DNA of 38,080 bases from Verrucomicrobiota bacterium (GTDB taxonomy: Bacteria; Verrucomicrobiota; Verrucomicrobiia; Limisphaerales; VHDF01), in NCBI GenBank assembly GCA_016871495.1, contig VHDF01000041.1, positions 1-38,080 on the forward strand, read 5' to 3'. Shown here piece after piece: positions 24,310 to 33,923 of this stretch. Below the pieces are notes generated by a model, which did no database searches, had not been told where the DNA came from, and saw nothing but the letters and a program-made list of their open reading frames with translations. The number at the start of each line of letters is the position of its first letter. Within the stretch, counting starts at the first letter, position 1. A program made the position numbers and the translations under genes.

Positions 24310-25866
24310 GTGGGCCAGCAAGGGAGGGAACAATTGGAGGTCATGGTGGATTCCATCAACGACGCCATCATTTCCATCGACGAGGAATTTCGCATCGCCT
24401 TTCTCAATCGCTCGGCGGAGGTCACCTTCGGCTGCTCGGCCAAGACCGCGATCGGACTTCATATCGATCTCTTCCCCACGCTCGCCACGGCCCTGAAGCA
24501 GATCAATCTCGGCGTGCTGGATCGAAATCCGGCCGTGTTCGAAAACGCCCATCAAATCGAGGGACATCGCTCGAATGGTGAATCGTTCCCCATGGAAGCC
24601 ACGCTCTCGAGCTCCTTGATCGGAGGGCGGCGTTTTTACGCGGCGGTGGTTCGCGACATCTCCGCCCAAATGCAGATGGAGCAGGCGCTCTATCAATCCC
24701 AGAAAAATCAAGCCGTCGGCACTCTGGCGGGAGGCGTGGCCCACGATTTCAACAACATCCTGACCGCAGTGCTCTCCCAACTGGACTGCCTGGTCTGGGC
24801 CCCCCACCTGCCCGAAGACCTCAAGGAAAACGCCATCCTCGCTCAAAACAGCGCCCGCCGCAGGGCGGAGCTCGTCAGCAAGCTGCTGACGTTCAGCCGC
24901 CACTCCGAGATCAAGTTGTCCCTCCTCAATCTCAACAAGATCGTCGAGGAAGTACTCGATATGCTGCGGCGAACCATCGCGCCCCACATCCAGATCCAGC
25001 ACTACACGGACGGATCCGAGGATTGGCAGGTGCATGGAGACTCCACTCAATTGATGCAGGTCATCATGAACCTGTGCCTCAATGCGCGGGACGCCATGAC
25101 CCAAGGCGGCGTGCTCACCGTCCGGGTGCGCCGCGTGAACTTCAGTCCCGAAGAGGCCAAGGAACCCCGCCGTTCGGGTTCCTTCGTTCAGTTGTCCATC
25201 CGCGACACAGGCCAGGGCATGAGTCCGGATGTGCTGGCGCGGCTGGGCGAACCCTACTTCACCACCAAGGAAGTCGGTAAAGGCACCGGCCTCGGCCTCT
25301 CCATTTGCTACAGCGTGGCCGCCGAACATAAAGGATGGATCGAAGTGGAGAGCGCGCCGGGTGAAGGCGCTGAGTTCCACGTCTTCTTCCCAATCGGCGC
25401 CGAGAAGTCGGATGCGGAAACCGAAGACCTGGGCGACATCGAATCCCTGAGCGAAAAGGCCCTGGAAGGCCGGGAGCGCATCCTGGTCGTGGACGACGAT
25501 GAGGTCATCCGGTTGGTAGTTCGGGCGGTCCTGTCCTATCGAGGATACACCGTCAGCGAAGCGGCCAATGGCGAGGAGGCACTGGTCGCGTTCTTCCGCG
25601 CACCAGAGGAGTTCGACCTGCTGTTGCTCGACCTCCATATGCCGAAAACAAGCGGCTGGGATGTGCTCAAGAAGATCTGCGAACACGGTTCGCCGGTCCG
25701 CGTCATCATCATGAGCGGCGGCGCCACCGAAGCGGATTACAAGCGGGCCAAGGAATTAGGCGCCGCCATGTTCATGCGCAAACCATTCGAAAACCGGCAG
25801 CTCACACGCATGGTTCGACGCGTGCTCGATTCCAATCTGCAAGGAGTTCGCTCCCTCCGGGACTGA
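24310..25866 (+). CDS. PAS hybrid sensor histidine kinase with C-terminal receiver
   Basis: From GTG 24310 the frame gives 518 residues. A PAS domain (about 8-125) senses a signal. HisKA follows with the phospho-acceptor box GVAHDFNN. Then comes the HATPase with N-box NLCLNARDAM, G1 DTGQGM and G2 GTGLGLS. The C-terminal receiver has acidic pocket VVDDDE, phospho-acceptor Asp in LLLLDLHMPKTSG and the conserved Lys in KPF. No transmembrane segment is visible, so the kinase is probably cytoplasmic. The frame is continuous with the upstream PAS segment except for a TGA. An AGGGAGG at 24321-24327 precedes an in-frame TTG at 24334, so translation could restart after the stop. Confidence 0.88.
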   Translation: MGQQGREQLEVMVDSINDAIISIDEEFRIAFLNRSAEVTFGCSAKTAIGLHIDLFPTLATALKQINLGVLDRNPAVFENAHQIEGHRSNGESFPMEATLSSSLIGGRRFYAAVVRDISAQMQMEQALYQSQKNQAVGTLAGGVAHDFNNILTAVLSQLDCLVWAPHLPEDLKENAILAQNSARRRAELVSKLLTFSRHSEIKLSLLNLNKIVEEVLDMLRRTIAPHIQIQHYTDGSEDWQVHGDSTQLMQVIMNLCLNARDAMTQGGVLTVRVRRVNFSPEEAKEPRRSGSFVQLSIRDTGQGMSPDVLARLGEPYFTTKEVGKGTGLGLSICYSVAAEHKGWIEVESAPGEGAEFHVFFPIGAEKSDAETEDLGDIESLSEKALEGRERILVVDDDEVIRLVVRAVLSYRGYTVSEAANGEEALVAFFRAPEEFDLLLLDLHMPKTSGWDVLKKICEHGSPVRVIIMSGGATEADYKRAKELGAAMFMRKPFENRQLTRMVRRVLDSNLQGVRSLRD

Positions 25867-25880
25867 CCCCAGTCGCCCAT

Positions 25881-25917
25881 CCGCCGCCGGGACAAAGCCG
25901 TTAAGGCGTGGCGGCGG
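25881..25917. terminator. Possible hairpin between convergent genes
   Basis: CCGCCGCC (25881-25888) and GGCGGCGG (25910-25917) can pair around a 21-nt loop in the short gap between the kinase and the convergent MFS fusion. The right arm overlaps the last codons of the MFS gene and no T-run follows, so this is weak. Confidence 0.3.
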
Positions 25918-28900
25918 GGGCCGGACCGCGGGCCTCTTGCAATCGAAAATCGACCTTCCGAATCGTCGCTTCCAGCCAAAGGTCTCGATTCACCACCCGC
26001 TCCCCGACGTAGCCTTGCTGCAAGGCTTGGCGGCACATCGAAATCGCGTCGTCGAATCTCCCCAGTTGAAGGAGTGACTCGATCGCGCGCTGAAGCACGC
26101 GCGGCGGCGCCTTGGGGTCCAGTTTGAACTGGATGAGGCCAAACTTGGACTCGTCCGGATTGAACGCGTCCGCCGCCCATTGCAAGCAGGCGGCGTCATC
26201 CGATCGATCCCATGCGATTTCGGCCAGATACAGCCGGTAGACGCGCTGATTGGCGGGATCGAGACGGATCAGTTTCTCCAGCGTCTCCCGCAACACTTGG
26301 GCGTCGGGAACACGGAAGATGGTGCGCTCGTCCCGATAGGTCTGCATCATGTTCATCACAAGTTGCCGGTAGGGGAGAAGATCTTTCTTGGCGAACGACT
26401 CCAAACGGGCGAGGTCTTTCTCAAAACGCAACGCAAACACTTCATGCGGCAGCGGAGGCGAAACCACCCGCGTCAGCAAAGCCAGGGGTTCGATCGAGTT
26501 CGGATCCTGCTCCCGCCAACGCAGGAACAACGAGCGCAGCAACCGGCCCGGAGCGATCGCGTTCGGAAGATGATAATCGACGAACGACCAGTAGTCGTCC
26601 TCCGTCAACGAACGCTCCCGAAGGTAACGCCCAAGCAACGTCGATGACCGCGGATTGTAATTCTCGTTGAACACCTGCCACAGGTCCGAACTGGTGCGAA
26701 CGAAAAAGGCCCGCTGCGCCAGAAACTCAAGGACAGGATACAAATCCGTGTGCATCTCCGCGTCGGGTGGCGCGACGAACCGGCCCCATCCCGACGAAAT
26801 CAATTGATGCGACAGAAAGACAGGCAGGCTGTTGACCTCAATGCGTTTCAAGTCCGCCTTCACGTCGGCATGTTGAAATCGAGCTTCCATGCCCGCGAGG
26901 TCCGGTTCCAGAGGAAGCAGCGAGCCCGTCACCAGCAAATCTCCCTGCCATCCTTGCCAGACACTCAGATGGGGAAACACCGAGCCGAACGTGTGCAGCA
27001 TCAAGGCAAAGGTGCGGTCGTTCGACTCGTAAGCCTGAACCCACTGAACCATCACGCCCCCGGGCGACAGACGGGAAGCGCACTGCTCATAAAACTCCCG
27101 GCTGAACACGGCGGCCACCCCCGCCATCCATGGGTTGGACGGTTCGCTCACAATCACGTCGTACTTGCTCTCACTGGCCAGCAGGAACGATTTGGCATCC
27201 TCGATGACGACCCGCACCTTCGGATGGTTCTCCAGCACCCGGTGATTGTAGGGACCAAACAACCGCGCGCCCTCCACAACCTCGGGTGAAATCTCCACCA
27301 GATCGATGTGACGGATGGAAGGATGGACCGCCACCGCCCCGCACGTCACACCACAACCCAGGCCCACAATCAGGGCATTCGTCGCCGACGGCTTGAGCAT
27401 CATCGGCACGTGCCCGGACATGACCTGGGTCTTCATGTCCTCCGCGGTGCTGGCATCCGTCTTGCCGTTCACCTTCAAAAAAAGATTGGTCTTGCCGGAA
27501 CCGTAGGTCGGCACCACGCAGACGGAGGAACCGGCCCCGTCCTTGTAGTAAGCAAACTCTCCCGACCGCAGATAGCTGCGGTACGCCGCAAGATCATTCG
27601 GCATGTTCGTCAACCGCCAGAAGCCCGCGCTGAAGGCCTGTTTCCACGTGGGCTGAAAAACGTTGCCCGCCGTCCACACCCAAACCACCCCGGCCAGTCC
27701 CACCCCGGCCATGACGCCAATGCGGGACACCTGCGTGCTCCGCAGCAACACGGCCAATCCGATGCCGGCATTCAACAGAATCCCCAAGGCCAGCGTACGC
27801 GCCATGCCCAGCTGGGGCATCAGCCAAAGTCCCGTCAGCGCCGCGCCCAGCACCGTTCCCGCGGTGTTCACCGCAAAGACACGCCCTACCGAACCGCCCG
27901 CGTGCCTCAGCTCGGACGTGGAAATGCGGCTGACCAGGGGCAGGGTCATGCCCAGGCAGGTGGTGGGAACAAACATCACCAGGAAGCACAGGCCGAGCTG
28001 CAACAAGGCGTAAAACGGATAGTTCGCATCCGTCCGATCCAGCAGGCCCGCCATTTTGCCAAATACGAAGGGCAGGTACTCGTAAAAAAACATCGACAAA
28101 AACAAGGTGCCCGCCAGGGCGATCTCCGCCCAGCCGAAGGCGTTCAAGTCGTCCTTCAAGTTCTTCCATCGATAAATAATCACCGCTCCCACCGTGATGC
28201 CCGAAATGAAGGTGATCAGCATCAGGGAAAACGCATGCGTGCTTGATCCCAGGGCTAACGCCAGAAGCCGCGTCCAGACCACCTCATACAGCATCGCCAC
28301 AAATCCGGAAATGCCGATGGCAGCCAGAGCCAGCCGTGCATGAGAGGATACCGGAGCCTCGGCGGAAGGCCCCCCGGCGTTGGGGGAAGCCGGCTCCGCG
28401 ATTTCATCCGCCAGCTGGTTTTCACGAAGCTGATAACTCAAATACAGCGCCACCGCCCCGGGCGCCACGTTGCAAAACGCCGCCACATAAAGCGACGCCT
28501 CCAATCCGATGCCAGGGATCAAAATGAAATCCGCCAGCACGCAACCGGCAATCGCCCCGGCGCTGTTCACGGCGTAAAGCATCGCCACTTTCTCACGCAA
28601 CTCGGCGAGCGCACGCGTGGCAAACCGGGCCAGGGCCGGAAAGGTCGCTCCCATCAAAACGGTCGGCACCAGAATCGTCAGCAAACTGAAGGCGAATTTC
28701 AGGGCCAGCACTCCGCTCCCCCCGGCTCCCGTGCTCCTCAAGACCGCCACATATCCGTCATGGCAGAATTGGTAATAATGAGGAAACAAGACCGCGTAGA
28801 GCCCGATGCCAAGCTCCAAATATCCGTAGAGCGCCAGGGGTCTCCTGGTGCGGTCCGCAAAGTGCCCGAGCCACGCGTTGCCCAATGCCAGCCCGCCCAT

Positions 28901-29062
28901 GAACGAAACCAGCACCGCCACCACCGCGTAGCTGGTGTGCCCCAAAAACAAGCCGAGATAACGAGCCCAGACGGTCTGGTAAATGAGCCCCGCCGCCCCG
29001 GAAACCAGAAAACAAACAACGACCGTGCCGAAAAGAGCGGGAGAACGGGAATTCACAAGCAT
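25901..29062 (-). CDS. Fused MFS/spermidine-synthase-like membrane protein, copy 1
   Basis: A 1053-residue protein in three parts. Residues 1-475 hold two related membrane halves: AGLIYQTVWARYLGLFLGHT near 25-43 is echoed by VAMLYEVVWTRLLALALGSS near 255-274. Residues ~500-740 are a methyltransferase-fold domain like spermidine synthase, with the nucleotide-binding loop GLGCGVTCG (567-575), acidic Glu590 and Asp622. The last ~270 residues are helical and TPR-like. The catalytic DSSDP-type motif of true spermidine synthases is replaced by SEPSNPWMAGV (639-649), so aminopropyl transfer is doubtful. It lies 14 bp downstream of a paralogue of almost identical length; the pair is clearly a tandem duplication, now well diverged. 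The real substrate is unknown. Confidence 0.88.
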   Translation of the reverse strand: MLVNSRSPALFGTVVVCFLVSGAAGLIYQTVWARYLGLFLGHTSYAVVAVLVSFMGGLALGNAWLGHFADRTRRPLALYGYLELGIGLYAVLFPHYYQFCHDGYVAVLRSTGAGGSGVLALKFAFSLLTILVPTVLMGATFPALARFATRALAELREKVAMLYAVNSAGAIAGCVLADFILIPGIGLEASLYVAAFCNVAPGAVALYLSYQLRENQLADEIAEPASPNAGGPSAEAPVSSHARLALAAIGISGFVAMLYEVVWTRLLALALGSSTHAFSLMLITFISGITVGAVIIYRWKNLKDDLNAFGWAEIALAGTLFLSMFFYEYLPFVFGKMAGLLDRTDANYPFYALLQLGLCFLVMFVPTTCLGMTLPLVSRISTSELRHAGGSVGRVFAVNTAGTVLGAALTGLWLMPQLGMARTLALGILLNAGIGLAVLLRSTQVSRIGVMAGVGLAGVVWVWTAGNVFQPTWKQAFSAGFWRLTNMPNDLAAYRSYLRSGEFAYYKDGAGSSVCVVPTYGSGKTNLFLKVNGKTDASTAEDMKTQVMSGHVPMMLKPSATNALIVGLGCGVTCGAVAVHPSIRHIDLVEISPEVVEGARLFGPYNHRVLENHPKVRVVIEDAKSFLLASESKYDVIVSEPSNPWMAGVAAVFSREFYEQCASRLSPGGVMVQWVQAYESNDRTFALMLHTFGSVFPHLSVWQGWQGDLLVTGSLLPLEPDLAGMEARFQHADVKADLKRIEVNSLPVFLSHQLISSGWGRFVAPPDAEMHTDLYPVLEFLAQRAFFVRTSSDLWQVFNENYNPRSSTLLGRYLRERSLTEDDYWSFVDYHLPNAIAPGRLLRSLFLRWREQDPNSIEPLALLTRVVSPPLPHEVFALRFEKDLARLESFAKKDLLPYRQLVMNMMQTYRDERTIFRVPDAQVLRETLEKLIRLDPANQRVYRLYLAEIAWDRSDDAACLQWAADAFNPDESKFGLIQFKLDPKAPPRVLQRAIESLLQLGRFDDAISMCRQALQQGYVGERVVNRDLWLEATIRKVDFRLQEARGPAPAATP

Positions 29063-29076
29063 TCAAGCTACGGGGT

Positions 29077-32000
29077 TCATCGATTGGCCGAGCCCAAGCC
29101 GGCGCTTTCGACCAGCACCGCCGCGGCCCGGCGCACAGCGGCGTCCAGAGGTGGAGAGAGCCCGGGAGGAGCATTCGCCGCGAAGCCCCGGCTCAAAGCC
29201 AAATGGCCAAGCTCTTTGGCCAAATCGAGCCGCTTCAACGCCAGCGAAGAATCAATCATCCGCCGCAACACGGCATGGGGCGCCTCGGCGTCGTGGGCAA
29301 ACAACGGCGCCCCCGCCGTCGCCAGGGCGGAGGCAAAGACTTCCGACCCCAAACGCAAACATTGCTCGTCGTCTCCCCGATCCCAGGCGAGCTCCGCCAG
29401 ATGCAACGTGTAAACCGCGCGATATTGCGAATCTTTGACCCTCAATTCCTCCGTGAGCCGCGCAATCGGTTCGGAATCGGGCACGTGAAACACCGAACGC
29501 CACGACCGGTACGTTTCCATGAGCAGTCGCTGCCGGTAACGCGCAACCTTGATCGACTCCTCTGTCCTCGGCCTGGCTCCCGCAGGGGCACCGGTCGTAT
29601 CCAGCCGGAGCGCGGCCAACTCCGCCAAATTGCCAAACGCATAGAGCTCCAACTCCTGCTCCACAGGCCGGGCCAAGCCAGGCGCCTTCTTGCGCCACTC
29701 TTGAATCATGCTCCGCATCAACTTGGGAGCCCCACTCCCCGGACGCGAAAAGAAATCGGAGACCGCCTCGTAATCGGACGCGGCCATCGGATGCTGTTCC
29801 AAATACCGTCGCAACAAGCTGCCCGAGCGCGCTTCCATGGCATGATCGTGTTCGCGATGTTTTGAAACCACCCCTTGCACAAAAAAGGCCTTCTGCGCCG
29901 CATACTCAAGGGTGGGATAATAATCGCTATGCACCACCGATCCCGCCGGAGGCAAATGCCCGCCGACCTGGGAATCCACCACCTCATGCCAGAAAAACAC
30001 GGCAGGATGTTTGATGCCAATGCGCTCCAGATCGGTCCGGACCCGCGCACTCTTCATCCGCTCCACCGCGGCCGCGAGACTCGGACGCAGCGGCTCAACC
30101 GAGCCGACCAAAATCATGTCCGAAGGGGATCCATGCCACAGACTGATGTGCGGAAAGGAAGTGCCAAACGTGCTCAGCACCATGTCGAACAACTCGTTGT
30201 TCGATTCGTAAAGCTGGATCCATTGCACCATCAAGCCTCCCGGTTTCAACCGCTTGCGACAGGCCTCGTAATACTCGCGGCTGAACACATTCGCCACCCC
30301 CGCCATCCAGGGATTCGACGGTTCGCTGATGATGATGTCGTATCGATTGGTCCCGAGCTGCAGAAACGTCTTGGCGTCCTCCACCCAAACCTTCACCCGC
30401 GAGTCGTCCAACGCCTTGTGGCTGAAATCGTGAAACAACCGCGCTCCGTCCACCACCTCGGGCGAGATCTCCACGACGTCCATGTGTCGCAGGGAATCAT
30501 GCTGATTGACGGCACCAATGGTCATCCCGCTCCCAATGCCCACCACCAGGACCTCCTGAGACTCAGGCCTCAGGAGCATGGGAATATGGCCGGAGAGCAA
30601 CTGCGTCGGCACATCCCCTTTGGTCCCGGCATCGCTCTTCCCATTGACCTTGAGCACCAGGTTCTCGGTCGCCGGCCGACCATCCCGGGCGGGCTCGGGA
30701 ATCCCGAACACCACCACCGTCCCGCTCGCGCCATCGCGGTGATACTTGATCTGCGGAATCTTGGCGACGCGATTGAAGGCTTCCCATGTGCGGGGAGGGT
30801 TCGGCATGCGCCAGAGCTCAGCGTGAAAAGACCGCACCCAGCGCTCACCGAAAAGAAACCCACAAAGGAGGATGAACAAAACCCCTCCCCCAGCCAGCGC
30901 CGGACCGAATCCTCGCCGGTCAGCCCATGCACCCCGGCCCACGACTTTCAACGCGATGGCAAAATTGAGCGCGATCCCAAACGCGAAAGTCCGGGGCAAA
31001 CCCAAGAGGGGCATCAAGGCCAATCCCGTCAGCCCCGCGCCCAACACCGTCCCCAGCGTGTTCACCGCGAAGACACGGCCAATCGAGCGACCCGTCTTGG
31101 AAAGCTCGCTGGTCGCAATCCGGCTCACCAGCGGAATGGTCATCCCCAAACAGGTGGTCGGCACCAACATCACCAGAAAACAAACCCCGGTCTGAACCAG
31201 GGTGTAGAAAGGATACCCGTCAGGTGTGCGCGCCAGCACCGACGCGGCACGGATGAAGAGATACGGCAGGTACTCGTAGAAAAACAGCGAAACGGTCAGG
31301 GTCGCGGCCAAAGCCAGCTCCGCCCATCCGAAAGCCGTGAGCGTGCTCTTGAACCTCCAGCGAACCACCAGCCCCGACCCCAGCGTGATGCCGGTAATAA
31401 ACGTCGTCAACATGACCGCGAAGGCGTGCGTGCTCGACCCCAGAGCCAATCCCAACAAACGTGTCCAGGCCACTTCGTACAACATCGCCACAAATCCAGA
31501 GACGCCAATGCCCCAAAGCGCCAGACGCACCTCGGACGGACTGAACTCCTCTGCGTGCGCCTCCACCGCGGGTGCGAAGGCCCCGCCTTTTCCCGCTCCC
31601 CCCTCCTGCTCCAGGCTCTTGCTCACGAACAAACAGACCAGCCCGGCCAGCAAATTCAGCGCGGCACCCGCATACACTGTCATTTCCAGGCCGATCGACG
31701 GCAAAAGCCAAAAGTCCGCCACCAAACAACCCGCCACGGCTCCGGCGCTGTTGATGCAATACAACCAGGCTACCCTCGACCTCAACTCCCCCAACGAACG
31801 CGTTACGAATCGAGTCAGGGCCGGCAGGGTGGCGCCCATCAGGACGGTGGGCAGAAAGATCGTCACCAAACTGAAGAGGAACTTCATGCCCAGCAGCATG
31901 GCTCCTCCCGCACTCACACCCCTCGCCGCCCCCAAGAATCCATCGCGACAGACCTCGAAATAAGTCGGGAAAATCAGCGCGTAAATGCCAATGCCAACCT

Positions 32001-32241
32001 CCAGCCATCCGTAAAAGGCCAGCGGCCGGCGCGCTCGATCCGCCACCGCTCCCAGCCAGGCATTGCCCAGGGCAAGCCCCCCCATGAACGCCACCAGGAC
32101 CGCCACCACCGCGTAACTGGTGTGTCCGAGAAAAAGCGAGAGATACCGCGTCCAAACGACTTGGTAGGAAAGCCCCGCAATGCCGGAGCCAAAAAAGCAT
32201 CCGGCCAGAAGCCAATAAGTCAACCGCGACTGCCAGTTCAT
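29077..32241 (-). CDS. Fused MFS/spermidine-synthase-like membrane protein, copy 2
   Basis: A 1054-residue paralogue of the adjacent copy with the same layout: duplicated membrane halves (AGLSYQVVWTRYLSLFLGHT and VAMLYEVAWTRLLGLALGSS), a methyltransferase-fold domain with GIGSGMTIG (568-576), SEPSNPWMAGV (640-650), and a C-terminal helical region ending in a low-similarity tail. The SpeE catalytic acid motif is again replaced. Alignment by eye shows strong matches through the membrane and SpeE-like domains and weaker ones in the C-terminal third, suggesting the latter carries the specificity difference. It is upstream of copy 1 and probably co-transcribed. The 119-bp gap to the VCBS-repeat gene upstream may hold a promoter. 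Confidence 0.88.
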   Translation of the reverse strand: MNWQSRLTYWLLAGCFFGSGIAGLSYQVVWTRYLSLFLGHTSYAVVAVLVAFMGGLALGNAWLGAVADRARRPLAFYGWLEVGIGIYALIFPTYFEVCRDGFLGAARGVSAGGAMLLGMKFLFSLVTIFLPTVLMGATLPALTRFVTRSLGELRSRVAWLYCINSAGAVAGCLVADFWLLPSIGLEMTVYAGAALNLLAGLVCLFVSKSLEQEGGAGKGGAFAPAVEAHAEEFSPSEVRLALWGIGVSGFVAMLYEVAWTRLLGLALGSSTHAFAVMLTTFITGITLGSGLVVRWRFKSTLTAFGWAELALAATLTVSLFFYEYLPYLFIRAASVLARTPDGYPFYTLVQTGVCFLVMLVPTTCLGMTIPLVSRIATSELSKTGRSIGRVFAVNTLGTVLGAGLTGLALMPLLGLPRTFAFGIALNFAIALKVVGRGAWADRRGFGPALAGGGVLFILLCGFLFGERWVRSFHAELWRMPNPPRTWEAFNRVAKIPQIKYHRDGASGTVVVFGIPEPARDGRPATENLVLKVNGKSDAGTKGDVPTQLLSGHIPMLLRPESQEVLVVGIGSGMTIGAVNQHDSLRHMDVVEISPEVVDGARLFHDFSHKALDDSRVKVWVEDAKTFLQLGTNRYDIIISEPSNPWMAGVANVFSREYYEACRKRLKPGGLMVQWIQLYESNNELFDMVLSTFGTSFPHISLWHGSPSDMILVGSVEPLRPSLAAAVERMKSARVRTDLERIGIKHPAVFFWHEVVDSQVGGHLPPAGSVVHSDYYPTLEYAAQKAFFVQGVVSKHREHDHAMEARSGSLLRRYLEQHPMAASDYEAVSDFFSRPGSGAPKLMRSMIQEWRKKAPGLARPVEQELELYAFGNLAELAALRLDTTGAPAGARPRTEESIKVARYRQRLLMETYRSWRSVFHVPDSEPIARLTEELRVKDSQYRAVYTLHLAELAWDRGDDEQCLRLGSEVFASALATAGAPLFAHDAEAPHAVLRRMIDSSLALKRLDLAKELGHLALSRGFAANAPPGLSPPLDAAVRRAAAVLVESAGLGSANR

Positions 32242-32360
32242 GATGGTTTGTGCCGGACTTTCCCTTGCGCCGATTCCCCAGCAGCAACAACCGCCGTTCC
32301 GAGTTGCCCGTTTCGTTCGTAGCCAGGCGCTCGGATCGAGGTGGGGCGATCAATCGCGGC

Positions 32361-33662
32361 CTAATGGAGGACTTTGGGCTGCGCCGCCTCCCACTGCTTG
32401 ATCGATACTTTCCTCATCTCCTGAGCCAGGAAGAAGGTGCCCTTCTTGTTCCCCACCACGATATCAGGCAGTCCGTCCCCATTGGCATCCCGAACCACGA
32501 CCTGCGTGCCCACACCACAATCGTCATCAATCAAATAGGGAATGAAATCCACCCCCGTCTTCTTGTTTCTCGATAACTTGAACCAATACAACACCGCAGG
32601 CGCGTTGGGCTCAGGATCGCCCGTGCGTCCATGCGCCCAGAATCGCTTCCCGGTCACAATGTCCAACAATCCATCGCGATCGACGTCCACCAAGTCGATG
32701 GCGTGCAATTGGGAGAACTGAACTCCATATCGATTCTCGCGAGGCTCTTTGTTCATGAAGATATGCTCCTTAAACTGAATCTCCGCCCCCGTTCTCACTT
32801 GCTGGTACCACGCCAGCCCGTATCCATGCCCCGCCAGACTCGTAATCACATCATTCCACCCGTCTCCATCCACGTCATAAGCATACATCTGGGCGCCACC
32901 CGTTCCGAAAGCCTGCTTGTGAAAAAGCCAGACCGGATTTCCCTCCAGGCTGGGCGGTTGTTCCCACCAGCCGTTTTTCTCGATCAAATCCTTCCGCCCA
33001 TCGCCGTTCACATCCCCCACACCCATGCCATGGGTGAACTTATGGTAATTGTTGTTGGGTGAAATCGGACGCCACGACCACGTCTTGCTCGGATCACTCC
33101 AATCGGGCTCAGCATACCCATACGCTCCCTTGGAACTGCACACGATCTCAGGACGCCCGTCCCCCGTGATGTCGGTGAACGTGGGGGACTCGTTATCCGT
33201 CACAGCAAGCACCACATGCTTCTTCCAATGTCCGCGCGCTCCACGCGGATTCTCATACCAACTCGAAGCCTCGCCCGGAAAACCTAGAATGAGGATATCC
33301 GTCCAACCGTCCTGGTTGAAATCGTAAGTGAATGCGAAGAAATTATCCGAATAAGCGTTGTTCGACCCCAGCGCCCCCTCAAAACCCGAGATGGTTTCCT
33401 CCGCCCCGCTCGCCCCCTTCTTCTTGAAACTCCTCGTCGCGGGGTAGAATTCGTGCCATCTCTGAAAATTCGGCCCCTCATACCAATAGGGTCCGCTCAC
33501 CAAATCCATTTTGCCGTCCCGGTTAAAATCACCGAAACTCGCGCCTTCACACCAGAATTTGTCGGACAATTGCGTCTTCTTAAAGCTGTGAACCGTGAAT
33601 GGAGCGGCCACGGTCGCTCCGCACAAGGACACGATCCATCCGATGCAAACCAGGGATTTCAT
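32361..33662 (-). CDS. Secreted VCBS/FG-GAP repeat protein
   Basis: A 433-residue protein with a signal peptide (MKSLVCIGWIVSLCGATVAA, cleavage near 20). It has at least seven calcium-binding loops of the form DxNxDGxxD: DFNRDGKMD, DFNQDGWTD, DITGDGRPE, DVNGDGRKD, DVDGDGWND, DVDRDGLLD and DANGDGLPD. These mark blades of an integrin-alpha-like seven-bladed propeller. Such proteins are exported and common in Verrucomicrobiota and Planctomycetota; a binding role is inferred and no enzyme motif is visible. It ends with TAG. The gene lies upstream of the MFS pair on the same strand. Confidence 0.88.
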   Translation of the reverse strand: MKSLVCIGWIVSLCGATVAAPFTVHSFKKTQLSDKFWCEGASFGDFNRDGKMDLVSGPYWYEGPNFQRWHEFYPATRSFKKKGASGAEETISGFEGALGSNNAYSDNFFAFTYDFNQDGWTDILILGFPGEASSWYENPRGARGHWKKHVVLAVTDNESPTFTDITGDGRPEIVCSSKGAYGYAEPDWSDPSKTWSWRPISPNNNYHKFTHGMGVGDVNGDGRKDLIEKNGWWEQPPSLEGNPVWLFHKQAFGTGGAQMYAYDVDGDGWNDVITSLAGHGYGLAWYQQVRTGAEIQFKEHIFMNKEPRENRYGVQFSQLHAIDLVDVDRDGLLDIVTGKRFWAHGRTGDPEPNAPAVLYWFKLSRNKKTGVDFIPYLIDDDCGVGTQVVVRDANGDGLPDIVVGNKKGTFFLAQEMRKVSIKQWEAAQPKVLH

Positions 33663-33923
33663 GGCCCAGTTCTAGGCAGCCTCCCACCGGGGGTCAAGGC
33701 ATTCAGACACCAACTCCAAGGAGAAACCTGCCAGGACTCCACATGAACACCTCCGGCAAAAAATCCCGCCATCAGAACATACCTTGGACACGAGTGTCCC
33801 ATTCTTGGACATCCTCTTCGGTGGGATGAGGCTTCGTGAGCCTAAAAACCGGGGATTTGCATGGATTTCGGCTGCTTTTTCGCTCCACCCCTCGGCTGGC
33901 ACGACCGATGCTTAACGTGAAGT

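Noticed and set aside
29875-32322. Plus-strand open frame of about 815 codons
   Set aside because: It is an antisense shadow of the MFS/SpeE fusion copy 2: His/Gln/Arg-rich, with no domain signature.
580-33662. Genome-wide reassignment of TAG or TGA
   Set aside because: Intact genes end cleanly with TAG (serine hydrolase, exonuclease, parB, VCBS-repeat gene) and with TGA (dnaG, def, hrpA), with non-coding DNA, terminators or other genes after them.
33783-33816. Palindrome GGACACGAGTGTCC followed by a second TTGGACA
   Set aside because: A possible operator, but short, single and not tied to a clear promoter or start.
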